DNA of 64,000 nt from contig CM055105.1 of assembly GCA_029204225.1 (NCBI GenBank), forward strand, positions 17,989,353-18,053,352. Direction: 5' to 3'. Positions 23,052 to 36,300 of this stretch are shown here, piece after piece. The DNA is from Diphasiastrum complanatum. Its lineage: Eukaryota > Streptophyta > Lycopodiopsida > Lycopodiales > Lycopodiaceae. A program made the translations under genes and the position numbers. Within the stretch, counting starts at the first letter, position 1, and every line of letters begins with the position of its first letter. A model generated the notes under the pieces. The model did no database searches, was not told where the DNA came from, and saw nothing but the letters and a program-made list of their open reading frames with translations.

Positions 23052-23399
23052 TTGGCACCATGTTTGTCTCAATTGAAACTACAGTTAAGAAGTTAGACTA
23101 TATTTTTTAGTATAAAAAACCTAATATCAATTCAACGCGTGGGTGGCCTGTTTGACCAGTCAGATAGCACATCTGCGCGTTGAACCGATATCAGGGTTTG
23201 GAAAGCTCTCGCACCATCACTTGGAAATGCAAAGAAGAAGTGAAGCCTGCCGATTCCAAGCGCCAATTGCACATTTTTTCAAGGGCGTGGGACCCCTTGG
23301 AGCGCTTTTCAAAGGGGGAAATATGCAGGAGAACTATAGTCTAGAAAAACTAATGCTAGTTAAACTATTCGGGTAGATATTTAACATACGGACATTACA

Positions 23400-25015
23400 T
23401 ATTGTCCAACGAAGTGTTTATTTCTGCCCAACAAGAGGTTTTGAAATAATAAAAAATAACTTGAAAATTTGTACACTTTTTCTGTCTGGTGAGCACTGTT
23501 ACAGTGTTGTACACATGTTATAAGATTATTGTTCCATTGGAGGCTTAAAGCATGTGAAGTCAACAAAATCATCTTTACAAAGGGCCTATTTTGAATCCAA
23601 ACTTCCCCTAATGGATCCACCAATCTTATTGATGCTAAAAGGGAACTTTGAAAAGTTGAGACCAATCTCCTTTTCCATTTCATCCTTTTTGTTAGCCATA
23701 ACAAAAGCATCAAGTTTGAAAAGTCTACCTTGTCTATTGCCCCTAGCAACCAAGATTTTTTCCTTTGTAATGAAACAAGCATCACCACCAAACTTTACCA
23801 TGTATCCTTTCTTTATCATTTAACCAACACTTAACAAATTCTTTGAAAGTGAAGGAATGTAAAAAACACCATCAAGTCTTGCTTTCCTATTAGTAGAAAG
23901 ACAAATAGGAATTGAACCAATACCTTCAATCAAACACTTACCACTATTGGCCATGTGAATCACTTTCTTGGCTCCATCATAAGTGACCAAAGAAGTAAAG
24001 AACTCCTTGTGACTAGTCATGTGTGAACTAGCTCCACTATCAATCCACTATGAATCTTTGTTACCTTCACTTGATATTGGACTTGAAGAACACATCAAAA
24101 GAGAATCAGAACCACCTAGATCCTCATCATTAGTAGTAAAGTTGATTTGCTTGCTACCTTCATCTCTTTCTTCTTCAAACATTCATTAGCAAAATGCCCT
24201 TTGATTCCACAATAGAAGCACTTTAACTTTGACCTATATTTCTTCTTACTAACAAAAGAGTAAGGCTCACCTTGATCTTGACCCTTTGGCCACTTGCCTT
24301 TGCCTTTGCCCTTGAACTTTTCTTTGATGAACATGGCCTCCTCCTAATATTGTGATGTTGATGTAGATCCACCTCTTGCTTGAAGCCTAAACTCCTCATT
24401 CACCAAAATCTCTTGCAAATCCACAATGTTTGGCAAAGACTTTTGAATAGCAAAGCTTTGAACAAGGTTAGCATGATCATACAACAAACCGTTAAGAATA
24501 ACTTGAACAAGTTCTCCTTCCTTAATGCTCTCATCGATACATGCTAGTTCATCATTAAATGATTTAACTCTCAACACAAAAGCATGAGCACTCTCTTCCT
24601 TCTTTTGCAAAGTTTGAAAGATTTGTCTTCTTAGAGTCAACACTCTAGTTGTAGACTTGGATTTATAAAGCCTCTTCAAAGCTTCCCAAGCCTCAAAAGA
24701 TGATGTGCACTTACCAACTTCCTTGAGAAGCTCATTGGTAACGTTCATCTTGATCATGTGTAGAGCTCTTTTAGCTCTCTTGTCAAACCTCACTTGATCT
24801 TGAGGTGCTTGAGGCCTCTCCTCCACATCTGAAACAATCGCCATCAACTCATTCATCTCCAATAAGGACTCCATCCTCACAAGTTGCCTGATACTGGGTA
24901 TGACATGGAATATTCTAGAATATGGCAAGAGGCTTCTACAATAAGCCCAAACACTACACAACAGAAGTAGAGAGTTAGAAGTATTAGAAATAGGCAACCA
25001 GTTGGCATCCTGCAT
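23400..25015 (-). pseudogene. Ty1/copia gag and protease (minus)
   Basis: Reading down from 25015: a UBN2-type copia gag (LKEVGKCTSSFEAWEALKRL, FNDELACIDESIKEGELVQ), then a CCHC knuckle (CFYCGIKGHFANEC, about 24180-24230), then an aspartic protease region (SGASSHMTSHKEFFTSL, about 24000) and the start of the segment before integrase (to about 23550). Several frame changes and stops separate the parts. RT and integrase are absent. It lies head to head with another copia remnant starting at 25018. Confidence 0.88.
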
Positions 25016-25017
25016 GT

Positions 25018-25720
25018 GTGATTCCAGCCTTGCGCCTTAGGCTAATAAGTGCCATGGAGCACAATCATTTAAATAAGTATTTTAAACTTAGCTTTTGTAA
25101 ACTTCTTAAGTTGGGAAACACAACTGGTGTATCCAAAGGTTTGCAAATGTTTATGAGTGCCATTGCATCGAGGGAGAGGCTACCATCATTTGAGGACTTG
25201 AACGACATGGCATGAGGTGGTAAAATCTCATCACAAGCCATGATCAAAGATTAGAGATTGCTAGTCAAGGGCAAACAAAAAGGCTTCAAGAAGATTCCAA
25301 AGAAGGCCAATGGTGACAAAGATCAGGGATAATTCTCCATAAAGCAAAAAAGAAAGAAAAACAAGTGTTATTATTGCCATAAATAGGGTCATTGGACTAG
25401 GGAATGCTATAAAAAAAAATCAGATATCAAGCAAGGGAAAATGAAGCAATAAGTCTAGCCTAAGATGAAGCAGAGGATGATGAAATCAATGTGTTTTCAT
25501 TGGCATCGACTTTATATATTGATGATGGAGCAAGGTGGTCCATTCATTTAGGTGCCACTAGGCACATGACTAGAAATAGAGAACGGCTTGGTAGCTTTTC
25601 ACCAATCAGTGATGGGCTACATTCTAGTTTTCCAGTTCAATTTTTGAAGGGAAAAGTCAAGAACATCACTAATGTGCTTTACGTGCCCGAGCTTAAAAAA
25701 GCTTGTTTTTAGTTGGATTC
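25018..25720 (+). pseudogene. Ty1/copia gag-protease remnant (plus)
   Basis: On the plus strand a copia gag end (LPSFEDLNDM) is followed by a zinc knuckle broken by one stop (KCYYCHK, stop, GHWTREC, about 25360-25410). A protease segment follows (HLGATRHMTRNRERLG at about 25540; the usual DSGAT motif reads HLGAT, so the catalytic Asp is lost), then VLYVPELKKACF. It is inactive and truncated on the right. Confidence 0.82.
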
Positions 25721-28139
25721 ATGACAAATTAACGCTTAAAGGAATAGCAATTGCAAATAACAAACTTGAATAAAGAAGACCAGAGTTCATCCAAAAATGT
25801 ACATTTTAATTAATTGGTTGAGCAAAGGCCAAATGTAGACAATGGTCAATTGGATGAGAAATTTGAATTGCAGATGATATTCAATTAGATGAGCCAACTT
25901 CTGATACACATGGCAATCAAGGAGATCAACTAGATGACAATCAGTTGGAATCAGATGTTGCATGTGATCTTCAACCGCAATCAATATTTCATAATGATAT
26001 TCTAGATAAAGTATAATCGCTATAGGTCATTATGAATAAACTCAAAATACCTTTTTAGCTCTTGTCCCTCTGCCCTTCTTGAACTTCTCCCTATGGTGCT
26101 TTCTCATCACGCGTCTCATCACGTGACCCTCACAGATTAACTATTGTTCATCCTACAAGTTTGGTCATCCACTCACTATTTTCAACTTAGTTCAGAAGGC
26201 ACATCCCGTGATGTCATAATTTAGATTGAGACACAACTAATGATGCTAAACCATACTCACCATGTTTTTTCATGTGATTGTAGTCGATTCCCAATGTCAA
26301 GCATTTCTTCTTGATTAGATTAGAACATGCCTATTGATCTAAGTCCTGACTTTGACTATCAATCTTTAGAGTGTTAAACTCTTGAAGCGTTAAGCTTGTT
26401 GGGGGAATTTGGAGTGCCTTGTATATAGATTCAGTGTGATTACAATAAATAAGTGCGAGGGCTCTACCACTCTATGTTTGTAAGTCCAACCCAATGAGCA
26501 CATAGTTGGTTTAATCAAGTTGTAGCTTAGAAATAAAAGGACTTGGAGCCATAGAATTCAAGTTAAACTAGTTAGAGACCTAAAAGTCAAGTCAGAAATA
26601 AAAATCTAAGTTTGGCAAGTTGGTGAGAGGCATGGAGCTTGTGATTGTCTCTTTTGTCGATTTTGTAATCACATGAATCATGTGAGTGTCTCCCTTGCTT
26701 ATTTGGCACAATCAGATTTAGTAGAAGGGCTTGGATTAGAATCCTTGCCATTTTCTAATAACCAATAGGAGTAGAGAGTAATGTCCTCCCCACAATAAAA
26801 GAGCACTCTTAACTCCATTTCCATGTTCAATCAAGAGGAGGAGACTCTGGTAATTTGCAATTAGAACATTTTTGCATTCTTGCCTTCAATCTTCTTTTAT
26901 TTTGCTTGCATGAATGGTGGTGCTATCAAGCATGACAAATGATTGTATGTCATTAGTAAGGAAGAGTGAGAAAGTGAGCACCTCTCCTAGTCATCTTTGA
27001 TTGTTGTGATTTATTTGCTTTGCTTGTGGTAATTAGGACTGTGGTTAAGGTGGGACTAGTGTGGATTACAATATTAGGATTTATAAAAACTTTCTAAATG
27101 AACTAAAAGAGAGGTAACACTCCTCTGGGAACAAATCCCCATGTGAAGAAGGAAGAGTTAACCATCTAGTTTCTACTTGCATTCTATTGTTCTAGGAACT
27201 TAGAATGGCTATGCGAGCCCACTACAATGTTTGTCGGGTCATTGCTAGGAAGTGATTCAGACTTTCTTAATTTGTTAGTATTATTTCTATGCATCGTGTT
27301 TTGGCATTCTAGAGTTAGTTTTGCATTATAGTGGTGTGGGATGGACTTAGATTTAGTTTGCGAGATTGGACATAATTTAAAGTGTTTTTTTTTCTTTACT
27401 TGTACAAACTAAAACTAGAAAAACAACCAAAAAAGTTAAAAAATTTGCCAAATATAGGGCAAAGGTTATCTTCCAACAATTTGTTAGATCCTTCCAAAAA
27501 ACATTGAAAAATCATATTAAAAAAAACTTTGTAAGAGTTCACAGAAAAATGAAGTTGCTCAAAACTGCTTAGACAACCTTTGCCCACCTCCACATTTTCG
27601 GCTCTCTATGAGGGCAAACGGTTTTTACTACTTTTGGAAACTCTATGAATGTTCTGATCAACAAAAAGTGAGTTATAACTTATAGAACCTTCAAATATGA
27701 ACAAATTGAACTTTGCCATCAATGATCTTTGTTAGACTTCCTTCACTTTATTTCATCATGCTTTGCTTCTAGACAAGTCAACGAAAGTTAATAGTGGCTG
27801 AAATAAAAACAATGGTTAATTTTGATGTAGAGCATTTCCTAAAGCTTAAGGACCTTTGTCGATCTAGTGTCCTTACCATTTAGAAACCTTTGCACAACCT
27901 TTGTTGAGCTCCAAAAGGTTCAGAAAAGCCATTTGCCAAGCTTGTGAAATTTTCTAAGTTGCAGAATAATCCCTACAAGAATACTTCCCACTTAGAGCAA
28001 TTTTGTGACTTGAGTAACCTTCCTCGATCATTCGAATATGCAAACATTTATACTAGGAAGAAAAAAAATGAAAAACACTCAAAAGCAAAATCGGCGAAAA
28101 CGACAACTCAAATATCAATTTGAACCTAATAGTAGCATT
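25721..28139. other. AT-rich intergenic tract, no gene recognised
   Basis: About 2.4 kb with only short frames. Some phrases look like untranslated or LTR sequence (for example TTGGGGGAATTTGGAGTG near 26400 and a TATATAG near 26423), but I found no matching second LTR, primer site or coding motif. Confidence 0.5.
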
Positions 28140-28560
28140 TCACCTTCAATTTGTCTTCGTGGGCTTGACGGCTTGTGATGATGATCTCCATCCTTTGCTT
28201 GCTCCTTTTTCTCCCTTGCTCTTGGCTTTGCCTTTGCTCTTGTAAAATAGAGTTTTTTCATCACCATCATTGATGGAGAGCCTCTCCATCCTTGCTTTGA
28301 TGTGAGCCTTCCTACTCTCTGCGACCATCAACATACTTTGAAGGTCTTCAAGGGTAGGCAATTTTTCCATTATGGCATGGCTTTGGACAAGCAAAATCGC
28401 TACTTAAGCCATTCAAAACAACTTGCACAAGCTCTCTCCTTGATAGGGTCACCAATATAGGCAAGCTCCTTGTTCAAATCCCTCACTCTCAAAACAAATT
28501 GGTGTCCGCTCTCATTCTTCCCTTGGAAGCATTGAAGTAGTTGATTATAGAAGTACTACT
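28140..28560 (-). pseudogene. Ty1/copia gag fragment (minus)
   Basis: From about 28560 down, frame-shifted pieces of a copia gag appear, then a longer open part with MEKLPTLEDLQSMLMVAESR and a Lys/Gly/Ser-rich stretch typical of the region before the zinc knuckle. The knuckle and all pol domains are missing. Confidence 0.7.
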
Positions 28561-29681
28561 TTGAAACTTGTAGTACTTGTACTTATAAAAATGGTTGAGT
28601 AATTTTTTTTTTTAAATGCATGTTATCAAGTATGTGCATAAAAGGGTAAAAAGGTAATAATGTTTCATAAATTGATGCACAAAGCATTAGGATGTATTAT
28701 AGTAGCAACGATATTATTATTGTTTGCCCTTGCATTAGACTTGGAAGTATGTAAAAGTGTACATAATATCTAAGAATGGGCAAAGGACCCTTCCTACTTG
28801 GAACTCATATTTAAGTTGTCTCTTACTTCTATCCATACCATTAAAATTGTAGAAAAGGAGATATTTTGCCCAACAACACTATTGGCCTACATGCTCTACA
28901 CTACAAAAGATTCAAACTTTCAAAAAAAAATTGGTCAAACAAATATTATTGGCAAGAAAAAATAAAATAAAGCAACGTAGTCTTATACATTTTTATTTAC
29001 CATGACACTCTACAATTATGATACCCCATAACATGACCAACCTTATGATGCATTAAGCAACAAATGGTGTGCAATTTTTTTAGTGGAAAATCATCAAATA
29101 TTCCATGAAAATAACAAATTTTCAAACTTTGACTAATTGAATATGGGATTAAAATCCTCATTTTCAAAACCCAAAGTTTGGAATGACAATTTTTACAGTA
29201 TAATATAACATAGTAATATATCAAGCCAACTTTGTACAATGTTGAGCAATTTAAAGTACAATTTGAATCCTCCTAATTTGCTACAACTCTTAGTGCTAAT
29301 AGATACAATCTGAATCCTAGTTTGCTACAATTTAAATCCTCCTAGGTTGCTACATCTCTTAGTGGTAATAGATAACATATACTTATAGCATCAATTTCTA
29401 CATTTTTCACAACCACAATTGTGTCTCAAAGAAAATAAGAACCTTTACAAAACTAAGCTAAATAACATCACAGTTCATTGGTAATGTATATTTTACTAGG
29501 GAGACATTGATTTATGTACTTCCAATGCTTTGACGCAAATTTACCTCCATACAAATTTGGTAGGGAAAACTTATAATGCGCTATTTATCCATAAAACCAA
29601 AAAGGCCAATTTACATTAATTTTTTCAAGAAAGTTGCACCTTAATTTTGGAAAATATTAACAGAGATATATATATATATAT
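28561..29681. other. AT-rich tract, no gene recognised
   Basis: Only short frames and homopolymer runs are seen. A locally repeated phrase (TTGCTACAACTC / TTGCTACATCTC with TTAGTG, near 29276 and 29345) suggests a small internal duplication. A (TA)n stretch lies at 29665-29682. Confidence 0.5.
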
Positions 29682-29728
29682 ATCCTCTCTCCTCTAGCCA
29701 ATCAGAGCTTGGTTAGAGGAGAGAGGAT
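29682..29728. repeat. Short hairpin, 20-bp arms
   Basis: Arms 29682-29701 and 29709-29728 (ATCCTCTCTCCTCTAGCCAA and its complement) differ at one base and enclose a 7-base loop. The hairpin follows a (TA)n stretch. Confidence 0.88.
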
Positions 29729-30059
29729 CTTTCTCTACGTGATGTGGAAGGAAGTGAGTACGATGAGCCTTATGATCATCCAATTTTGATTGTTGATGAA
29801 GCAATCCAGTCGCTGATCTGAGATGGAACAGAAGGGAACAATGGCTTTGAAATAGCCGGGTGCTGTTTGCTACAGCCTGCTAGCCTACCTGCGTAGCCAA
29901 CCTGCGTTCCAGATTTTTTTTTGTTGTCTGATGCGTTCTCTATTGCGGGCCTCATGTGTTCTCTGTTGTGACACTCATGCATTCTACACGCTGGTGACCG
30001 CGCCTCCTACTGCACTCCAGAAATAATGCAGCCTCATCTACACACTTGGTGACCGAGAC

Positions 30060-30760
30060 TCCTGCGCACAAGCCTCTTGTGTGTGGCTTGACAACAATCC
30101 CGCAACACTCCCACTCAAGCAAGCACAGGCAAAGGAACCCCCCACTGGCTTTGATACCATATTGCAAAACTTGGCCCACTGACCACGTGCACGCGTGCAG
30201 GCCGCGTGTTGGGATCCCACCCCCAACCGCCTAGCCACCCGCTTGTCTGCCTGACCCCAAAAGGGCAGGTACCAAGGGATAGGAGACAATGTGCAAACCA
30301 CTTCTTATATGGAGAGGAACCCAAGGACCCTAACTTCTTATGGGACAATTGGAGAATGATGTGCGCTCAGGCACCTTCACGGAGGCAGGCAGGCGCACAA
30401 GCCTCCTGTGTGTGGCTTGACGACAACAGTGCCGCAACACCCCCACTCAAGCAAGCACATGCAAAGGAAACTCCCATTGGCTCTGATACCATATTACAAA
30501 ACTTGGCCCACTGGCCACATGCACGCATGCGGGCCGCGTGTTGGGATCCCACCCCCAACCGCCTAGCCCCCCGCTTGTCTGCCTGACCCCAAAAGGGTTG
30601 GTACCAAGGAATAGGAGACAATGTGCAACTTACTTCTTATATAGAGAGGAACCAAAGGACCCTAATTGCTTATGGGACATTGAGGACAACCAACATGCGC
30701 TCAGGCACCTTCACGCAGGCAGGCAGATGCACAAGCCTCCTGTGCGTGGCTAGACCAACA
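30060..30760 (-). mobile_element. Tandem TRIM array: LTR-int-LTR-int-LTR
   Basis: On the minus strand there are two full LTRs (30760-30492 and 30428-30160, about 269 bp each, starting TGTTG and ending near TTTGCAATA/TTTGTAATA) and a third truncated LTR from 30096. Each full LTR is followed by a 63-bp internal segment (30491-30429 and 30159-30097) that begins with an iMet primer site (TGGTATCAGAGCCA, TGGTATCAAAGCCA) and ends in a GAGTGGGGG-type purine tract. TATA boxes (CTATATAAGAAG, CCATATAAGAAG) lie in the LTRs. There is no coding capacity and no 5S rRNA-like block. Confidence 0.88.
30478..30491 (-). promoter_or_regulatory. TRIM tRNA-iMet primer binding site
   Basis: Minus-strand TGGTATCAGAGCCA, a perfect match to the standard plant primer site, directly after the LTR end. 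Confidence 0.9.

Positions 30761-30763
<3 letters not shown>

Positions 30764-30799
<36 letters not shown>
30764..30799. repeat. (TA)n microsatellite
   Basis: TA dinucleotide run with one interruption, immediately outside the TRIM array; it may be the insertion target. Confidence 0.95.
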
Positions 30800-33249
30800 T
30801 ATATTCTCTTATTTCAATGAACTTTGTTGTTTTATTTTAAAAACAGTAAATTTTTTTTGATAGATTGTAATTGGTTGATACGTTTACCTTTTAGGAGAAA
30901 ACATTCAATTCCACATCACTTTGAACTAAAATAACTTGTGCAAATAATATAACTTAGGTTGATATTTCCACAACAACACATTTGGCAACGAATAGGACAA
31001 CGTTGATTATCAAAGTTAAAAATAGGACGTTGTAACAGATTTATTCTATCTTATGTTCAAAAGACATCATTCATGCTCATATACACGCATGAATATAATA
31101 GTAGTTGGGGACATTGATATAACTAATAACCTTACATTCATATTACCTTAGCAGAAGCCACCATTGAGTGGTTCCAAACTTGACTTCATTTTCAAATCTA
31201 CCTCAAATAGACATGGATACAAACTTGAGGATATGGAACTTCACAAAACATTTGAATTGTAAGGAAATTCGTATTTTTTTGCTACTTAAAAGGGTTAAAT
31301 TGTGTCAACCTTTCAATCTTATAGTGCTCACAAACCTTCACAAAGTAATTAAGTCTTGCAAATGTACAATGAGCTTTTGTAAATGAATCTCCGTAGAGCA
31401 CAATTCTCTTGCATCAGAATGATTCACTTAGTTTTGGTTGAGGTAGTCAATGAAACTACAATTTTTTGTTTGTGAGAATGAATACATATGATTTTTTTAA
31501 TGATTTGCATATCATATTATATTTTATAATTTCTTGAATGACTAGGCATGTGGCTATTTGGACTGAGCAATGAGCGCTGGCGGACACCCAATAGTTCAAA
31601 TATAAATTGTGCGTACGGGTTCCCCAGTAGCAAGCCACGAGGACAGCTCATCCCGAGCAGGTGGTCAGTGCTGGGCAGCTGGGGCTGAGGGCCGGGTCCC
31701 TAGCAGCACAAGCGTCCAGGCACTTGGTCTGAGATCCTGGGCAGCACTCTCACAGAGACACATACAAGTCTCTATGTGCATAGCTATATATTATGCACAT
31801 GTAAACAGATTGCACTGCTTATGAGATATATAAACATCCCAACATTGCTCTTAGGTGCAAATAACATGGCATGCCACATGGCAACCAAGGATTTACCTAG
31901 TTCAAAAGGGGCAATGCTAATAAGATACAAGCCATGTGGGCTTTATTTGGTTATGCATATTCTATCTAATCTTATGCATATTCTATCTCATCTTTGTGAT
32001 GATTTTCACTACCATCGAGGTGATGTCTAGAATAATACCTCACATAACAATTTAGACATGCAATCTTCAACCCTAACAAGTCCACCCACAAAGTCTTAGA
32101 CCCTCAATTTCATCATTCATAGTGTGGACCAAATGCTTCAACATCCTTACTCAAAAAAGATTTCAATAAGATTGTTTACAGATTTCAAAAACTTGCTTGA
32201 ATGGGATATCAAGTTCCATTTGAACTAAGAACAATAGTTTTCTAGTTACTATTTTAGTTATCAAGACACAACAGCATAAGTATGTTATCGTGCTCTACCA
32301 ACATTCTTCACTTATAAAGATAGCTAAAACCCGAAAGCATAACTCACACCTTAATTCTCATTTGTGTCTCACAGATCGACTTTTTACATCACAAGATTAA
32401 TTTGAGACACAGTGTTTTGGAATAGGAAATGGCACCATTTCGACTCCTAGTTGAAAAAAATGACATGTCTTTAAATGTTGGTGTTGCAAAAAAATTAAGC
32501 CGTTTCTGGACACTGTCAAAGACCAATTGGATAGCCCATAGCACTAAACAGTTGAGAACCTGGAAACTTATGCAAAAATGGTTTACGGATGCAGTTCTCA
32601 TTTGAGATCTCCATTTAAGTTACAGCCAAATGGTTTGTGCTGATTCTTTCCATCTTTGGTGGTGCATTTTGCCCACCAGCTACGTTATTTAGTTCAGTTT
32701 CAAGCAACTTAATTTGTGAAATGTAGATTTTTCTTAGTTTTTTACGAGTAAGTAGGGACTTCATTTGATTGTCTTTGCTCTTTAGCACTATCCTTCATCA
32801 TGACACAGTTTGCCCCCTTCATCATAACTAAGTATGCCCTTCACCTTCCAGGAAGTGATAAAAACATGCTATATTGGTCTTCATTCAAGTATACGAAAGC
32901 TAATGTAAAAATATGTTTGTGCTTATAACCTGCGCCTACTCTTAGGGCTTGACCTTATTCATAAGCAGCACCACCAAACTAATTCCATAATTGCAGAATA
33001 TCATTCTTATCTCTCATGTTCAGGAACAAGGCTTTCATCTCAAAGAAAGTAGTTGCAAAAAATGCATGTGAAACCTGGCTGTGCAATCTGTAAGCAAAGT
33101 ATACCTTGCCAAATGCAAGTTGAGTAACTATTGATATTAAACACATGTAAATGTTAGCATGGAACACTAGAAATACAATTGTTCTAGTGATGCAGTTTAT
33201 AAAAAATAAACTCAAGGCAGATCCTCACAAACTAATATGTACCTAAATT

Positions 33250-33250
<1 letters not shown>
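30800..33250. other. Intergenic tract downstream of the host gene
   Basis: No gene recognised. A GC-richer island at 31560-31760 stands out from AT-rich flanks but shows no tRNA fold or coding motif. The stretch 32590-32700 is the inverted partner of 36400-36500 inside the host gene's intron. Confidence 0.5.

Positions 33251-33321
<71 letters not shown>
33251..33321. repeat. (CT)n run in the host gene 3' region
   Basis: A 71-base CT run lies 50 bases beyond the stop codon of the ZC3H15-like gene, so the transcript would carry (GA)n in its 3' UTR. Confidence 0.95.
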
Positions 33322-33324
<3 letters not shown>

Positions 33325-33370
33325 AAGGCCTATCAAAAAGGCCCCTATATTGAACCAGAAAAAATGTTTC

Positions 33371-36300
33371 TTAAGCATCACTCAACGACGTTTTACCAAT
33401 GCTCGCCTCCAACTCATCCAACTCATCCAAATCCAACTCATCATCATCTTCTGCAAAAAGTTGCTCATCCTCCTCCGTTATTGAGGTAGAAGCCAATGCA
33501 TGTGCCTGACCTTCGCTAACCTCCCCAAAATGCTTATCAGCTAGCACCTATTCAACATTTTTGGAGAAAGTCAATACCAAAGGAAAGAATCTATGGACTA
33601 GCAAGACTATAGACATCCAGACAGTTTCTAGAATTGAACTTGTGGCTTCCGGAATAAATATGAACCGACTCTTGAATGAGGAATTCTCTACAAAGTGCTT
33701 TCCCCAGCTACTTTAAGAAAGCGTATCTATTTGTGAAATTAGAATATATCCAATTTCACAAATTTATATAGAGAAGTCAATGATGTCATAAGGTAAAGCT
33801 TAGAAACAATATACGAGCAACTTAAACAGTCAAAGGATTAAGAAAGCATTCAGAAGCAAAAGTCAGATACATTTGGAAACTTCAAATCCTTACATCCAGT
33901 GTTACTACAGGATCAAATCTCTAACTATGATGGGGATAGCAGAAGGGGAGGGAGAAGGGGTGCATTTTACAGACACCACAACACTAGAATTTTCAGACAG
34001 CAAGCCAGTAAAAACTTATTACTCTGTAAAGCATACAACGTATTCAGAAATCTATCCATTTCGAAATTTTGCATAGTGCATAGGATTACTAAGACAAACA
34101 GAAGCCACTTTTCATCTTTCCTTTAGTGGACTCCATGTATTTTTAAGGACAAAGGAGAAACCTCAAACAAAAAACAAGATTTACACAACTTGAGCTTTCT
34201 TGAATGAATGTCACACGAATGAGTAAGTTCTCGTGAATTATGAAGGCCAAAACCATACATGACGCTTTTACACACTATCATATTCAAGGTAACAAGGCTT
34301 TTGGCTAGATTATGAACCAGTAAATGGCCAACACTTACTTCCCTGAAATGCTGCAGAGTCTGTAACACAGTGGTTTATCAAATACAACCATGCTATAACG
34401 AAGAAGCTAACATGTAACGTTCCAAAATTCCACACCTCATCACGTGCTATAAATGGTTGAGTACTCTGGCTCTCTGGTTCATCCTCTCTGTGGTATTGAT
34501 CGTACGCCTCCATATCATCCACAAATAAGCTTGCATCTGAAGCAAAGAGCTCACGCCCACTTTTTCACAACATAACTTCATGTCAGGATTCTGATTGTTG
34601 TCCCTGTCATCACACTATGAATCTACTCCAAAAGACCAAGCTTAATCAACAGTGTTTCACTAACATATTACATAAAACAAGAAAGTTCTCAGCCTGATTC
34701 CATACCTCATACGATCATTTTTAGCCCGCTCAGCTCTCTTAGATGCAAGTTCTGCATCTTTTTGCTCTTGCTTTTTCCTCTTCCATTCATCAAACAGTTG
34801 AGGTGTAAGAGGAGTTGATGTCTGAAGCTTTGACCTCTGTAAAATTGAAGACATGCAATAAGAACCAACGAACCTGGAAAAGCAAAACCGGGAATGCAAC
34901 TAGGTTTTTCCATTTTTTTGTGGCTCAAAAATGCTTGAAGATCCACGTTGGCAAGAAGGAAAACTTCTGAAGAAAATGAACTCTTTAGCAATATGATGAA
35001 ACAACAAAGGAAATGATATATGCACATGCACATCACACATGGCAGCATAGACAGGTAGGGGGTTGATGATAATGCTCAGGATTTTAAAAACAGGAACATT
35101 TATGTGTGGTGGGTGGCAATAGCACCAATGATCACATTTTGGCAACAATAAAACAACAGCAAACAATGAAGATTGTCAACTCAAAGCAGAAAAACGAAAC
35201 ACTTCCATGTTTTCAAAACAATGTTGATCTTTAATGTAGCTGGTACCACTCTATATTTATTAATCACCTGGAAATCAAACTACAAAATGATGCTAGATCC
35301 CTCAGCCCCACCAACTAGCAATCCAAATATTCTCAAAAGAAAAGGATTTAAGCTTAAACAACGAAGAAGATTATGGGCTGAAAAGTGAATCTGAAATCTA
35401 GTTCTCCCATCAAGAGCAATTAGTAATTCAAACTCCCCACTGTTCCCTGAAGAAAACTACCCTATCTATGCAACTTAGTTAGTTGTATTTTCCTCCCGAC
35501 ACAAAAGTCCTACATATAGCTTCTGTATCTATTTCCTCCAAACACAAAATCCTGATGCTAATATATATTCCAAGGGTTCAAAGAGCAAAAGACAACACAT
35601 CCAATGACGTGATACATATTGTACAAGGTGAATACCATACAAGAACATGCACAGGTACCATGGGATGTAGTCATGGGGAAACTGATTCTCCCACTTAAGG
35701 AAACAGGGACTTGGGAGCCCACCCCTAAACCCTAAACCCAGAGGAAACTTACAAGGAAATACGTCTCCAAGGCATGGTAAAATGTTCCCCAAATCCAAAA
35801 CACATGTAGGATAGCTTAAGCTGAAATTATGCCAATATTCCCCATGTTTATTGGCCAAATTAGTAGCACCTTTCCCCCTCATAAGTATGTCCCTCAATCT
35901 TTTCTCTCCTTCATATGAATAATTGTAAAGGATCTTTCGCTTGTCTACTTTGCAATCACATGGCATTTCCCAATTTTTTAATCTTTGTCTCTTGGTTTTC
36001 TGATTCCCATTTCCCAAACGGTCCACATTTCTCTGGTAAAGTATTTCCATAACTAAACAACAAGAGACAAAATTGACACGATACGAGAAATTGATATCAA
36101 TGTTAAAAGCCTAGGATGGAACTCAACATAACAAAGGAGAGTTGCATCTTCAACTTTACAGAGTCCAACCACTGTGTCTTAGATGGCATTAACTCCATCA
36201 TGCATAGCACGAAACCAAATGCTACGAAACACCTATTTGCTTTATCAACTCCCAAGGGTAGGTGCAGGTTGCATTGCGCACAGATTTGTCCAAATTAGGT

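Larger units (their letters stand above)
16244..23362. mobile_element. Foldback element split by nested LTR insertions
   Basis: The block 16244-16525 is the inverted copy of 23110-23362: shared landmarks are GAAAAGCGCTCC, a GGTCCCACGCCCTTGAAAAA-type stretch, GGTGCGAGAGCTTTCC, and GATATCGGTTCAACG paired with CGTTGAACCGATATC. Outer edges share a TTAGCAT-type motif (16246) and its complement (23352). Between the arms lie the nested LTR elements (16538-22715) and the inner palindrome at 22841-22920. Removing the insertions leaves an element of roughly 0.95 kb without coding potential. The arms are imperfect (small indels), so it is old. Confidence 0.75.

Noticed and set aside
30060-30760. Cassandra-type TRIM carrying 5S rRNA
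   Set aside because: The LTRs lack the 5S internal promoter and any 5S-like block.
31560-31760. GC-rich island as a tRNA or other RNA gene
   Set aside because: No cloverleaf, GGTTCGA box or other RNA signature could be found.
33248-33484. Ser/Leu-repeat ORF on the plus strand
   Set aside because: It is the microsatellite read through the antisense of the last host exon.
35529-36050. 173-codon minus-strand ORF in intron 6
   Set aside because: No recognisable domain and no supporting context; it lies in an intron between confirmed exons.
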